From Vibrio sp. 99-70-13A1 (GTDB taxonomy: Bacteria > Pseudomonadota > Gammaproteobacteria > Enterobacterales > Vibrionaceae): a stretch of 64,000 bases of DNA. The DNA lies in assembly GCF_013114625.1 (NCBI RefSeq), contig NZ_VTXD01000018.1:1-64000 (forward strand), in the 5' to 3' direction. Both the position numbers and the translations under genes were made by a program. Shown here piece after piece: positions 28,229 to 37,292 of the stretch (positions within the stretch are counted from its first letter, which is position 1; each line of letters opens with the position of its first letter). The notes under the pieces are model-generated. The model saw only the letters and a program-made list of their open reading frames with translations. It ran no database searches and was not told where the DNA came from.

Positions 28229-28230
28229 GA

Positions 28231-29220
28231 CTATTTTTCTTGAAGCCCACAAAGCGATAATAACACTTGCTCTAAGTCATCCCATGGCATCAGTTGTGAA
28301 TCAATAACCTCTAAACGAGATTCAAATCCATCAAGTGAGATTTCATGAACAGAGACGACTTGATTCGCAACATTGAACGCGTAACAACCTTGGTCCGTGT
28401 TAATTACAGCTTTCACACGCTCCGCAGTCAATGCGGAAAGCATGGAGAATAGTTGGTCAAAGTCGAACTTATGCTCTGCCCCAAATAACCACCCACAACT
28501 GAAATAACCCTGACCTTTATTTTCTTTTCTGACAAAAGCTTCACCAGGCGAAAGCTTGAATTGAGGCTCTTGCTCCGCATGTTCATGATGATGGGATTCT
28601 AGGTTGAACGAAGCACTGCCATGGACTCTTTCAATATCAAGTACTTCGAGTGGAATCTCTCCATGATGTATCAATTTACTGAACACTTTCGGTGGTGACT
28701 GCTCGGTAATCCAATCATTAAATGCATCAATGTCTTCTGAATGAACCAAATCAACCTTAGTACCGATAATCACATCAGCGCTATCTAATTGGTCATTGAA
28801 GTTCTGGTTGGAAGTATACTTTTCAATACTTAAATTACGTGGGTCAACTAGCCCTAACGTCGCTTTAAGATCAACATAAGGCTGGTATTGTTCAGAGGTT
28901 AATGTGGCAACGACCTGTTTAGGGTGACCTAAGCCTGTCGGCTCAATCAGGAGCCTATCGGGCTTTTGACGTAATAGCGCATTGATTCCTACTGACATTG
29001 GCACACCAGCAGTACAGCACATACAACCACCTGGCACTTCCTTGAACATCGCACCTTGATCTGTCAGCAAAGCACCGTCAATGCCAATTTCACCGAATTC
29101 ATTCACTAAAACTGCCCAATGTTCATTTTCAGGCTTATTTTTAAGTAAGTTAAGAATTGAGGTCGTTTTACCCACTCCTAGAAAGCCGGTAATAATGTTC
29201 GTTGGCACTCTTTTCGTCAT
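28231..29220 (-). CDS. YeiR-like zinc-binding GTPase (COG0523, CobW family)
   Basis: A 329-residue G3E-family GTPase thought to supply or sense zinc. P-loop GFLGVGKTT (about 12-20), NEFGEIGID, and the metal-binding CxCC motif as GGCMCC (about 65-70), which is the YeiR version. Then EPTGLGHPKQ and the nucleotide-specificity TKVD. A His-rich stretch (SHHHEHAE, about 210) is a second metal site. The C-terminal CobW_C domain is present. The start has AAGGAG eight bases upstream. No Zur-like operator was found, so zinc control is not shown. It is monocistronic. Confidence 0.9.
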   Translation of the reverse strand: MTKRVPTNIITGFLGVGKTTSILNLLKNKPENEHWAVLVNEFGEIGIDGALLTDQGAMFKEVPGGCMCCTAGVPMSVGINALLRQKPDRLLIEPTGLGHPKQVVATLTSEQYQPYVDLKATLGLVDPRNLSIEKYTSNQNFNDQLDSADVIIGTKVDLVHSEDIDAFNDWITEQSPPKVFSKLIHHGEIPLEVLDIERVHGSASFNLESHHHEHAEQEPQFKLSPGEAFVRKENKGQGYFSCGWLFGAEHKFDFDQLFSMLSALTAERVKAVINTDQGCYAFNVANQVVSVHEISLDGFESRLEVIDSQLMPWDDLEQVLLSLCGLQEK

Positions 29221-29917
29221 GTCACATCTCCTTTTTCTTGGAGTATATACCTAATTATGGCAATAACGGCAGCAAACCATGAGATTTTAACTCTCTGAGA
29301 TATATGTAATTACTCAACCCAGCCATTTTTATTATTGACCAAGAGTAAGTACATCATGAAATAGAAGGTGGTTTAGAAAGTGATAGGCAGACAAAAGGCG
29401 TACTGTATGTAGCAAGTACGCCTTACCCTCGTGACTCAATCGTGAGTTCGCGAATCAGGAAGTCATAGATAGCAACCTGAACATATTACGAGGAACTAGA
29501 AATGGTATTTTTTTGAATCCATCCAAATTGTGTGTAAAACCTCATTCTCCTTGCGGTTCGTTATGTTGCTTTACAATTTAACTATGGTTCATTTTTAGAG
29601 AAAAACAAGAAAGTAGAAGTTGAAAAGTCTCTTTTGTGATCTCGATTCAAAAGTCAACTACGGAAGAGCCAAAACAACACTGCAAATTTGAAATCATAAG
29701 TTGCGCAATTCACAGGTAAGCTCCATGTATTCCAATGATGTTCTTGTGTAAAATTTACGTGCAACACACCTTAGTGTCACATAATTCAGTGACAACCATT
29801 TGCTACATAAAACTAACCTTTACTTTATATAGGCGTGTTTGTAGCATCGCTGGCAAATAGGTATCTCCCTGATATCGCAGTATTCTTTTATAACTGACCA
29901 CAAAATGGAGCAATACA
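29221..29917. other. Long non-coding gap with hairpins, upstream of the TDT transporter gene
   Basis: Nearly 700 bases with no convincing coding frame. At 29395-29424 a perfect 10-pair stem (AAGGCGTACT with AGTACGCCTT) closes a 10-base loop. At 29434-29447 a second small hairpin (ACTCA-ATCG-TGAGT) follows. No strong T run follows either, so a stable small RNA or a long 5' leader are both possible. The rest is AT-rich promoter-like sequence. Confidence 0.4.
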
Positions 29918-30895
29918 TTGAACTGGAGACGACTCATTCGTGTGCAAAATGTCCCCCCTTCCCAAGCATCATTAGCACTTGGTGTTATCGGGTTAGGACA
30001 AGCATGGTCGCTTTATATTCCAGGTTTCGGTGACACAATTCGACCTTTAATGGCTTCATTTGGCGCCATTCTATTACTTCCTGTATTGCTCAAATACTTC
30101 ACTAGCTACAATACTTTTATAAATGATATTCGCCACCCTCTTAGTGGAAGCTTAATGGCTCCTATGAGTATGGCTTTATTGGTACTGTCAGATTATCTCG
30201 CCGCTGTTTCTCCAGCCTTAGCTTACCCTATTTGGTTTGGTGCGCTGTTACTTCATTTTACTATGATGGTCTTATTTTTCAGCTTTCAAGCCATGAATTT
30301 TAAGATGTCGAATATAGTTCCGAGCTGGTTTCTTTACCCTGTGGGGCTTATTAGTAGCTCACTCGCAGGCTCTCAGTTTGGATTAACCGTTTTTTCTGAA
30401 ACTCTCGCTTCTGTCTGTATCGGCATCTATTTCTTCATGCTACCGCTAGTTTTATATCGATTAGTTTTTGAAGGGAAACTGCCAAAACGTGCAAGGCCCA
30501 CGCTCGCGATTATGGCAGCGCCCGTAAACCTTTCATTGGCAGCCTATCTTGTTAATTTTTCAAACCCTGACCCGATTTTAACGGGTGCGCTAGCAGGCAT
30601 TGCTATCACAATGACATTGCTCATTTATTTATGTTATATCCGATTAATGCGCCTTAAATTTCAGCCTTCTATTGCAGCTGTAACTTTCCCCTCGGTTATC
30701 AGTTCTATCGCCATGCATCACCTAACTACTTTATTTGGCACAGAATATCCGCAATGGTATTGGCTTCATTCATTCGGCTTTTTTGAATTAACTATCGCGA
30801 CTATTCTGGTTGTGTGGGTTTCAGGTGGTTACGTGAAGATGTACTGGCCTGAATTTTTCAACACTTCAAAGATAATTAATAAAGTGAAGCGTTAA
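29918..30895 (+). CDS. TDT-family (TehA/SLAC1-like) membrane transporter
   Basis: A 325-residue protein of about ten membrane helices and little else. Features that recall the tellurite-resistance/dicarboxylate transporter family are the opening NVPPSQASLALGVIGLGQAW and the later PTLAIMAAPVNLSLAAYL and FPSVISSIAMHHL. Family members export sulfite, chloride or C4-dicarboxylates; the substrate here is unknown. The start is the TTG at 29918, set by TGGAG seven bases upstream. No nearby ATG in frame keeps the N-terminal helix. It ends at a shared bidirectional terminator. Confidence 0.8.
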   Translation: MNWRRLIRVQNVPPSQASLALGVIGLGQAWSLYIPGFGDTIRPLMASFGAILLLPVLLKYFTSYNTFINDIRHPLSGSLMAPMSMALLVLSDYLAAVSPALAYPIWFGALLLHFTMMVLFFSFQAMNFKMSNIVPSWFLYPVGLISSSLAGSQFGLTVFSETLASVCIGIYFFMLPLVLYRLVFEGKLPKRARPTLAIMAAPVNLSLAAYLVNFSNPDPILTGALAGIAITMTLLIYLCYIRLMRLKFQPSIAAVTFPSVISSIAMHHLTTLFGTEYPQWYWLHSFGFFELTIATILVVWVSGGYVKMYWPEFFNTSKIINKVKR

Positions 30896-30935
30896 ACAGA
30901 TAGAACGTATCAATATCGCTGGACATTCAAATAAC

Positions 30936-30968
30936 AAAAAACGGGAAGCAATGCGCTTCCCGTTTTTT
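30936..30968. terminator. Bidirectional terminator
   Basis: AAAAACGGGAAGC pairs with GCTTCCCGTTTTT. It serves the convergent TDT transporter gene and the CHASE4 gene. Confidence 0.88.
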
Positions 30969-30990
30969 ATTTCTATCTTTCCGGTTCAGA

Positions 30991-32391
30991 CTACTTCGGC
31001 AGCCTCAGAATTATCATAGCGCCTTTCTGTTCTGTATCGCTGTACAAAATTGGGCTCACTTGCACTTCAACAAGAAAAGTTTTATTCGGCTCACTTAGCT
31101 TACGTATGTTGACTTGCCCACTGAACTCACTCAATGTTTCAAGTGCTCGATATAACCAATTAGCAACGCTTGGCGCATTTTCATCAACAGCTGCAAATAG
31201 CAGCTCAAAGTCTTGGCTGTAAACTTCTTTAGAATCAATTCTTAACCATTCTGCTGCCGCTGGGTTGCAATAATCAATTTTACCCTTGCTATCCACTGTA
31301 AAAATGAAATCACTTATCGAATATAAAAGCAATTGACTGAATTGATGTTGCTGGTAAAGGTTGTTGTATATCTCACTAAATTTATTACTTAATACGCTTA
31401 TTTCACCATATTGCGAATATTCGTAAGGGCGTAGATCTTCTGCCAACTCTGAACCATTTACTTGATTTAACCACTCGATTAAACGTTTGATTGGCTTTGT
31501 AACGGTTGCTCGCAATACCGCGACTAAAATACCACTTAATACGATGAGTAAGACAAGCTCTGGAATGAGTAAGCGCCATTGTGATGCAATACTGAATGGG
31601 CTTCGTTCAATGACGAGTTCAGCCAAAATTGGTAATCTAGATTGATCGGAAAAAAAGATACTGTATGTCGCTTCTAATGTTTTATCTGTATATATGATCT
31701 CTGATTTTTCGACGCGCCATTCAGTACCAAATGCCATTCTCTCTATCGCATCGGGTTGAAGCATATTAATAAGACTAAAAGACTCTCCGAGATCTGAACT
31801 TATCTCATCGAGAGTTCGTTGCGTCATCTCTCTTAATAGAGTAATACGACCATTACTTGCCATGTTTCCCGAGTTGTCGCTGACTGGTTGCGACACATAT
31901 ACAAGGATACGACCTTGTAAAAATACGACTCCTCGTTGAATTACTCCCTTCTCAATATCATTGATATCGGTAAATAATGACCAGAGCTGGCTATCTGTAA
32001 TGTAATCATATGAACTGATTCGATAGAGCGCTTTACCGGCATTGTTATGAATAATGACTCCATCTAATGAGCTAGTTCTAAGTGAATCAGAATCCAGTGA
32101 GTTCTCTACAAACTTACGGTTTGGGGAGTTAATAAAATCAAGCGTTTCATCCCAGTATCCGTAATCTTTTGCCATATCTGCCACACTATCTACTCTTGAA
32201 CCTAAAAGTTTCAGTCCTATGTATAGATACTTATCTACTAGCTTTTCCTCTTGTTCTTTTTTCTCGTTATGTCCTGCATACATAGAAATACTGGTCATAA
32301 TTCCAAACATAAGCGTCATGGCTAACACAAAAATAATGACTAACCGCTTTTCTATTGAGTGGTGCCATTTAATTCTTTTGATTGTGTGCAT
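30991..32391 (-). CDS. CHASE4-HAMP-PAS sensor protein without an output domain
   Basis: A 466-residue membrane protein. Helix 1 is about residues 16-37 (LVIIFVLAMTLMFGIMTSISMY). The extracellular domain fits CHASE4 (the MAKDYGYWDETLDFI block is typical). Helix 2 is about 263-285 (LLIPELVLLIVLSGILVAVL), then a HAMP domain, then a PAS domain (about 345-466: LLYSISDFIFTVDSKGKIDYCNPAAAEWL). It stops right after the PAS fold (IILRLPK), and no kinase, GGDEF, EAL or methyl-accepting domain follows; a terminator lies 20 bases downstream. It may be a natural truncation or may act through a partner. No frameshifted remnant of an output domain is visible downstream. Confidence 0.8.
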   Translation of the reverse strand: MHTIKRIKWHHSIEKRLVIIFVLAMTLMFGIMTSISMYAGHNEKKEQEEKLVDKYLYIGLKLLGSRVDSVADMAKDYGYWDETLDFINSPNRKFVENSLDSDSLRTSSLDGVIIHNNAGKALYRISSYDYITDSQLWSLFTDINDIEKGVIQRGVVFLQGRILVYVSQPVSDNSGNMASNGRITLLREMTQRTLDEISSDLGESFSLINMLQPDAIERMAFGTEWRVEKSEIIYTDKTLEATYSIFFSDQSRLPILAELVIERSPFSIASQWRLLIPELVLLIVLSGILVAVLRATVTKPIKRLIEWLNQVNGSELAEDLRPYEYSQYGEISVLSNKFSEIYNNLYQQHQFSQLLLYSISDFIFTVDSKGKIDYCNPAAAEWLRIDSKEVYSQDFELLFAAVDENAPSVANWLYRALETLSEFSGQVNIRKLSEPNKTFLVEVQVSPILYSDTEQKGAMIILRLPK

Positions 32392-32489
32392 TCAGTGCTC
32401 CCAGGCTTAAAAGCGTACGCTATTTCATAACCTTGGTAGTATAAGTACATTACATAATGTATTCCATACTATAAATTGATTATTTTGCA

Positions 32490-32518
32490 TAAAAAAAGAC
32501 CTCACTGAATGAGGTCTC
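32490..32518 (-). terminator. Terminator of hmp
   Basis: AGACCTCA pairs with TGAGGTCT around five bases, followed by seven T on the minus strand. Confidence 0.85.
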
Positions 32519-32593
32519 TATAGTCAAATTTGCGATCTACTCGCTTGCTCCATTACTTAATCGCTTACGATGGAGCAATGGTTAAAATAATGG

Positions 32594-33790
32594 TTAGAAA
32601 TTGGCGTGAGGACCAAACACTTCATAATGAACTCGGTCACGACTGACGTTCAATGAATCCAATTGTTCAACAATATTCTTCATGAAACCAACGGGACCAC
32701 AGATATAGAAATCTCCCTCAGAAAATAACTTGAATCTAGAGACTTCTTCAAGATTCATCATTCCTTCAAAAGTATGTTCGCAAGGTTCATTTTCAGCTTT
32801 CATATACCATGTTTTTGCAGCCCATCCGTTTGTATCCATAATTTGTTGGACTCGGTTTGAAAACGAATGCTGCGATGCATCTTCACAAGCATGCAAGTAT
32901 GTCACTTCCTCTGTTTTAGATCGGCTATTCAATAACTCAAGCATTGATTGCATTGGTGTAACACCTACGCCAGCAGAAATAAGCGTGACTGGTTTATTAC
33001 GCTCTTGATACATAAAATCACCCGCTGGGGCATACAGATTCACTTCATCACCCACTTGTACGCAGTCATGAAGATGATTAGAAACCAGTCCTGCTTGTTC
33101 CGTTCCATGCCCTTCTCTCTTCACTGAGATTCGATAGTGCTTACCATTTGGTTGATCGGACAATGAATACTGGCGAATTTCATTGTAGTCACTGCCTGTA
33201 GGTTTCACTTCAATACCGATATATTGACCAGGAATATAATCTAATACACTCTCCCCATCTTTAGGGGTCAAAACGAAGCTTTTCACCAGTTCAGATTCTT
33301 GTGTCTTTTCTGAAACAGTGAAAACACGAGCAGCCTCCCATCCACCAACCGCTTGCTTACGCTGTAAGTACAACTCAGCTTCACGATCAATAAAGACTTT
33401 CGCTAAAAATAAATACGCAGCTGTCCATGCTTCTTCTACTTCAGAAGTAAACGCATCTGGAGCTAATTCTCTTAACGTTTCAATCAGGTGAAGACCAACG
33501 ATTTGGTAATGCTCTGGCTGGATATTAAAGCTCGTGTGCTTTTGAGCAATACGTTCTACAGCGCTGGTTAGTGCAGCAAGGTTCTCAATATTTTTTGCGT
33601 AAGCAGCGATAGCTTCAAATAATGCGACACTCTGACGACCCGTTTGTTGATGCGTCATGTTGAAAATGTCTTTTAACTCTGGGTTATGCGTGAACATGCG
33701 TTGATAGAAGTGCATGGTTAATGCAGGACCAGCACTCTCTAATAATGGGATAGTCGATTTAATAATGTCTATGTGTTGATTGTTAAGCAT
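32594..33790 (-). CDS. hmp: Nitric oxide dioxygenase (flavohemoprotein Hmp)
   Basis: Turns nitric oxide and oxygen into nitrate in the cytoplasm, using NAD(P)H. A globin domain occupies 1-140 (MLNNQHIDIIKSTIPLLE, the proximal-His region QKHTSF). An FAD domain follows (IRQYSLSDQPNGKHYRISVKRE), then an NAD domain (LISAGVGVTPMQSML, ending YEVFGPH). I place the start at 33790, with GGAG nine bases upstream, where the protein aligns with other Hmp proteins. A longer frame from 33883 adds 31 unrelated residues. The gene is divergent from norR, with a sigma-54 promoter and two NorR-type boxes between them. Nitric oxide arises from the nitrite made by the nearby nap system, which links the two modules. 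Confidence 0.95.
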   Translation of the reverse strand: MLNNQHIDIIKSTIPLLESAGPALTMHFYQRMFTHNPELKDIFNMTHQQTGRQSVALFEAIAAYAKNIENLAALTSAVERIAQKHTSFNIQPEHYQIVGLHLIETLRELAPDAFTSEVEEAWTAAYLFLAKVFIDREAELYLQRKQAVGGWEAARVFTVSEKTQESELVKSFVLTPKDGESVLDYIPGQYIGIEVKPTGSDYNEIRQYSLSDQPNGKHYRISVKREGHGTEQAGLVSNHLHDCVQVGDEVNLYAPAGDFMYQERNKPVTLISAGVGVTPMQSMLELLNSRSKTEEVTYLHACEDASQHSFSNRVQQIMDTNGWAAKTWYMKAENEPCEHTFEGMMNLEEVSRFKLFSEGDFYICGPVGFMKNIVEQLDSLNVSRDRVHYEVFGPHANF

Positions 33791-34030
33791 GTTGATACTC
33801 CGTTCACTAGTAAGTTGACAATTTTTATGTCGAACTGACCAATATTGTTGATATTTGACTTTATTGATTTCAAATAACGTCAATTTGAGTTCTGTGACTC
33901 TTTATTGATTAACGTTAATTTCGCTTATGAATGGGTCTTAACTACTGAGTTTTTTACTCAATTTTTATTATGTTAATACAGCGACTTACCATTCAATCCA
34001 CTCACCAGCATTCACTGGATACTTAGCTAT

Positions 34031-34046
34031 AGCATGAAGAGTGCCA
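34031..34046 (-). promoter_or_regulatory. Sigma-54 promoter of hmp
   Basis: On the minus strand TGGCAC-TCTTC-ATGC matches the -24/-12 consensus TGGCAC-N5-TTGC with a single mismatch and correct spacing. NorR is a sigma-54 activator, and its gene is adjacent. Confidence 0.75.
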
Positions 34047-34101
34047 ACTTTTGAAAGCCCGTAAATACGAGCCTTACAGAGAATCATTAGCATTTATATA
34101 A

Positions 34102-34112
34102 GTCAGAAAGAC
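34102..34112. promoter_or_regulatory. NorR-type box 1
   Basis: GTCAGAAAGAC has the GT-N7-AC core of NorR sites. It lies about 56 bases upstream of the -24 element of the hmp promoter, and its start is 22 bases (two helix turns) from box 2. Confidence 0.6.
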
Positions 34113-34123
34113 CTGTTAAAAAT

Positions 34124-34134
34124 GTCATAAAGAC
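34124..34134. promoter_or_regulatory. NorR-type box 2
   Basis: GTCATAAAGAC has the same GT-N7-AC core and shares nine of eleven bases with box 1. It is close to the norR start, so NorR may also control its own gene. Confidence 0.6.
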
Positions 34135-34171
34135 ACTACTATGTATTTAAATTTCGATATGCGAGTCAATC

Positions 34172-35761
34172 ATGCAAGATATTTCAGCTTCAACACTTAT
34201 GGAAATGACCATTGGGTTAGCCAGCGGGCTTAATGACCAAGATCGATTTAATCGCTTAATAGACGCAATACGAAAAACCATTACCTGTGACTGTGTGGCT
34301 TTACTTCGCCTTCAGGGTGACACTTTAGTCCCTATCGCCATGCAGGGACTAAGCCGAGATACGTTTGGCAGACGATTTGTTATTGAAGAACACCCTCGCT
34401 TTAAAGAGATTTGTGAATCCAAATCACCGATTCGCTTCGATTCAGACAGTTCACTGCCCGACCCATTTGATGGGTTACTCATTGATCACGATGGTGATTT
34501 ACCAATGCACGCGTGTATGGGGTTACCTTTGTTGTTCGGTGACAAGCTACTTGGCGTTTTAACCCTTGATAGCCTTGCACCTGATGTATTCACCAACATC
34601 CCTGCTCGTAATTTAGAAGTACTCGCTGCCATTGCTGCCTCTACCATGCAAATGGCGATGACTTTCTCTCAACTTGAGCACCAAGCAAAACAATCAAAGC
34701 AGTTATTAGAAGAATTAAACGTTGAAGCCTGGGAACGTGATGGTGGTGAGTTAATTGGTAAAAGTGACACTATGACAGCATTAAAAAATGATATCGCGGT
34801 GGTCGCGCCTTCTGAGTTTAATATCTTAATTCATGGTGATACTGGTGTAGGTAAAGAACTTGTCGCACGAACTCTTCATCACCAATCACAGCGCAAACGT
34901 AAGCCTCTTGTGTATGTCAACTGCGCAGCCATTCCTGAAAACCTTGTAGAAAGTGAACTGTTCGGGCACGTTCGCGGGGCATTTACGGGTGCAGATAAGA
35001 ACCGTACAGGTAAGTTTGCTTTAGCTGACGGCGGCACTCTTTTCTTAGATGAAATAGGTGAATTACCATTGGCGGCGCAAAGTAAATTACTGCGCGCTTT
35101 ACAAAACAATGAAATTCAGCCAGTTGGTCAAGACAACATTGAAACCATTGATGTGCGAGTATTGGCTGCAACAAACCGGGATTTAAAACAAGAAGTAGAA
35201 GATGGTCGATTCCGAGCCGATTTGTATCACCGTTTAAGTGTTTACCCGATTGCAGTTCCAGCCTTGAACGAACGTGGTGACGACATCAGTTTATTAGCTG
35301 GATTCTTTTTAGAGCAAGCGAGACGCAAACTTGGTATTAACCAGATCAAATTCAGATCGGATGTATTGGTTTTCTTAAATCGATACAGCTGGCCAGGTAA
35401 CGTACGTGAACTTGAGCATGTAATCAGCCGCTCAGCCTTAAAAGCACTTGCACGTAGTACAAACAAAAGTTTAGTGACTATCTCAAAAGAGGATTGTGGT
35501 CCGCTGGATCAAGATCAACCAGCACCCGTCCTTTTAGACGCTTCTTCAAGTACCAAGAGTCCAAGTATTGATTTGAGTGAAGGGTTAAGAACGGCAACAG
35601 AAGACTTCCAGCGAACCGTCATTACAGAAGCACTTGAGCAGTCAAACTACAATTGGGCTCAAGCGGGTCGACTGCTGAAAACAGACCGCGCAAACCTAAC
35701 CCGGTTAGCAAAGCGCTTAGGGCTAAATGTGGCTAAAACTCACACTATTGAACGGCTTTAA
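34172..35761 (+). CDS. norR: NorR, nitric-oxide-responsive sigma-54 activator
   Basis: A 529-residue enhancer-binding protein. Residues 1-180 form a GAF domain, which in this family holds a nitric-oxide-binding iron. The AAA+ domain (about 190-430) has Walker A GDTGVGKE, the sigma-54 contact loop GAFTGA, and Walker [12 protein letters not shown]. The C-terminal helix-turn-helix reads [27 protein letters not shown]. Its location beside hmp, with NorR-type sites and a sigma-54 promoter in between, indicates that it switches on hmp when nitric oxide is present. Confidence 0.93.
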   Translation: MQDISASTLMEMTIGLASGLNDQDRFNRLIDAIRKTITCDCVALLRLQGDTLVPIAMQGLSRDTFGRRFVIEEHPRFKEICESKSPIRFDSDSSLPDPFDGLLIDHDGDLPMHACMGLPLLFGDKLLGVLTLDSLAPDVFTNIPARNLEVLAAIAASTMQMAMTFSQLEHQAKQSKQLLEELNVEAWERDGGELIGKSDTMTALKNDIAVVAPSEFNILIHGDTGVGKELVARTLHHQSQRKRKPLVYVNCAAIPENLVESELFGHVRGAFTGADKNRTGKFALADGGTLFLDEIGELPLAAQSKLLRALQNNEIQPVGQDNIETIDVRVLAATNRDLKQEVEDGRFRADLYHRLSVYPIAVPALNERGDDISLLAGFFLEQARRKLGINQIKFRSDVLVFLNRYSWPGNVRELEHVISRSALKALARSTNKSLVTISKEDCGPLDQDQPAPVLLDASSSTKSPSIDLSEGLRTATEDFQRTVITEALEQSNYNWAQAGRLLKTDRANLTRLAKRLGLNVAKTHTIERL

Positions 35762-35934
35762 GGACTATATACACGTTGGTTGAAGTATTAAGTAAACCTC
35801 GGTTAGCACCTTCAACCAATTAACCTGCTCTATATTCAGATACAAATATTAACCTCGAGAGTTGAACGTATTGAGTAGATTGTGTATATAATGCTGCGAA
35901 TTGTAAAACTTACTTTAAATATGTAGAGATAATT

Positions 35935-36294
35935 ATGAAGTTTATCCGTTGGTTTCTTGGTCGAATCATTTTGCTTTTGAATTTTGTGTTTTCACCTCGT
36001 GGCGTTAAGCGTTCTCAAGAAGAACAAAACACAGTGAACGAAAGTGCAAAAAATTACGCTCTTTATCAATTTGAAGCTTGCCCATTTTGCGTAAAAGTTC
36101 GCCGTTCAATGAAACGTCAATCTGTTAAATTTGACATCCGTGATGCTAAAAATAATGAACAGCACCGTTCGGAACTTGAAGCAGGTGGTGGCCGAGTGAA
36201 AGTGCCATGTCTACGTATCGAAAAAGATGGCAAAACTGAATGGATGTATGAATCATCTGATATTGTTGCTTATCTAGAAAAAGAATTTGCTTAA
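35935..36294 (+). CDS. Membrane-tethered glutaredoxin
   Basis: A 119-residue protein. Residues 1-20 form a hydrophobic anchor (FIRWFLGRIILLLNFVF), followed by a basic stretch (RGVKR) that should stay in the cytoplasm. The glutaredoxin fold spans about 40-119, with the dithiol site CPFC, the cis-Pro strand KVPCLRI and the GSH-site SSDIVAYLEKEF. It would reduce disulfides or glutathione adducts near the inner membrane. It is a single gene, ending at a shared terminator. A GST-N-type fold is the alternative, but the length favours glutaredoxin. Confidence 0.88.
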   Translation: MKFIRWFLGRIILLLNFVFSPRGVKRSQEEQNTVNESAKNYALYQFEACPFCVKVRRSMKRQSVKFDIRDAKNNEQHRSELEAGGGRVKVPCLRIEKDGKTEWMYESSDIVAYLEKEFA

Positions 36295-36354
36295 TCGAGT
36301 TTAGTCCTGAATTAATATCATTCAGGTGATTTCGAATATGTAATTTAGTAGATC

Positions 36355-36394
36355 AAAAAGCCCCATAGTTACGAGCATAACTATGGGGCTTTTG
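36355..36394. terminator. Bidirectional terminator
   Basis: A 15-pair stem (AAAGCCCCATAGTTA with TAACTATGGGGCTTT) between the convergent glutaredoxin and OmpA-like genes. Confidence 0.88.
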
Positions 36395-36443
36395 AATTTA
36401 GATTAGTCCAGCAGACATGAACTGGAAGCTCCAAATCATAAAT

Positions 36444-37052
36444 TTAATTGGAGACAATCAACATTAGCTCAACTCGCCTATTACAAGCTTTCCCCTTAGA
36501 AGATTGGTTATTACACGCTGGTACATACTCACCAAACCCACGAGTGTAAATAGACGAGCTTGCTACGTTATTTCTTTCAAGCCTAGCCTTCACTTGTTTC
36601 GCACGTTTTTCTGATAGCGGGTCATTAATATAGTCAGAACCAGTATTATCTGTGTGTCCTTCAATAACCACGTCAATATCGGTTCGCTTAGCTAAATAAT
36701 CCCCTAGTATATCAAGCCATTGATTATAGCTAGGTGGCGTAGCTGAGCCCGTATTAAAGTTAATGTGATCAGAGAGCTTTACCATGATGTGATCACCAGG
36801 AAGCATCTCATAATCAATACGGTGTTGTCTCAGAAAAACTTCTAACGAATCCTCCATCGAGGCAGGAGAGCCGTAGTTATTTACTAATGCTTTTTGCTGA
36901 GGGACATTTTGCTGAACAGGTTGTTGTACTGCACCCCAATCTGGGTAGAGAACGTCATAATTTGTCTTTGGCGCAGTCTCAAGCATGCTCTCAAACTGCA
37001 TCACCTGGCACCCTGTTAATGCTAAGCTAAAAACTATGGCTAAATACTTCAT
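36444..37052 (-). CDS. OmpA-family lipoprotein
   Basis: A 202-residue lipoprotein (lipobox ALTGC, Cys15). A Gln/Pro-rich linker runs to about 60, and an OmpA-like peptidoglycan-binding domain fills about 85-200: INFNTGSATPP, VVIEGHTDNTGSD, PLSEKRAKQVKARLE and the closing NRRVELML. A Cys pair (CNNQSSKGKAC) near the end is unusual and may form a disulfide. It should tie the outer membrane to the cell wall. It is divergent from the DsbA-like gene. Confidence 0.88.
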   Translation of the reverse strand: MKYLAIVFSLALTGCQVMQFESMLETAPKTNYDVLYPDWGAVQQPVQQNVPQQKALVNNYGSPASMEDSLEVFLRQHRIDYEMLPGDHIMVKLSDHINFNTGSATPPSYNQWLDILGDYLAKRTDIDVVIEGHTDNTGSDYINDPLSEKRAKQVKARLERNNVASSSIYTRGFGEYVPACNNQSSKGKACNRRVELMLIVSN

Positions 37053-37292
37053 TCAATTACCCACTCATCTGCTCGTATTTATCTTACTTTTACCTATATC
37101 GGCACATCTCCAATAACTTTAGTTCAAATAGATCCATGCAAATAAAATAGTGTTCAAGATCACATTTTTTCTTGCCGCTTAACTTGGAATGATAATGCTT
37201 GGCTTTGTTTGCATTTAATTACTTTATTATGGTTTGCCAACTGTCTCTAAATGGTTAAAATCTGGAAACTTCTTAAAGTCCGAGTAAACACA

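Larger units (their letters stand above)
27902..28230. other. Gap between the helicase gene and the YeiR-like GTPase gene
   Basis: Contains the helicase promoter region, the terminator of the GTPase gene (28073-28101), and small tandem repeats after the GTPase stop (28176-28228). Confidence 0.5.
33791..34171. other. Divergent control region between hmp and norR
   Basis: About 380 bases without a gene. It holds the sigma-54 promoter for hmp and two NorR-type boxes, and leaves a predicted hmp 5' untranslated leader of about 230 bases. Confidence 0.6.

Noticed and set aside
29221..29290. Zur operator before the YeiR-like GTPase
   Set aside because: No palindrome of the known Zur type could be seen, so zinc regulation is not claimed.
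33791..33883. 31-residue N-terminal extension of Hmp
   Set aside because: It does not match other Hmp proteins, and a good ribosome site precedes the ATG at 33790.
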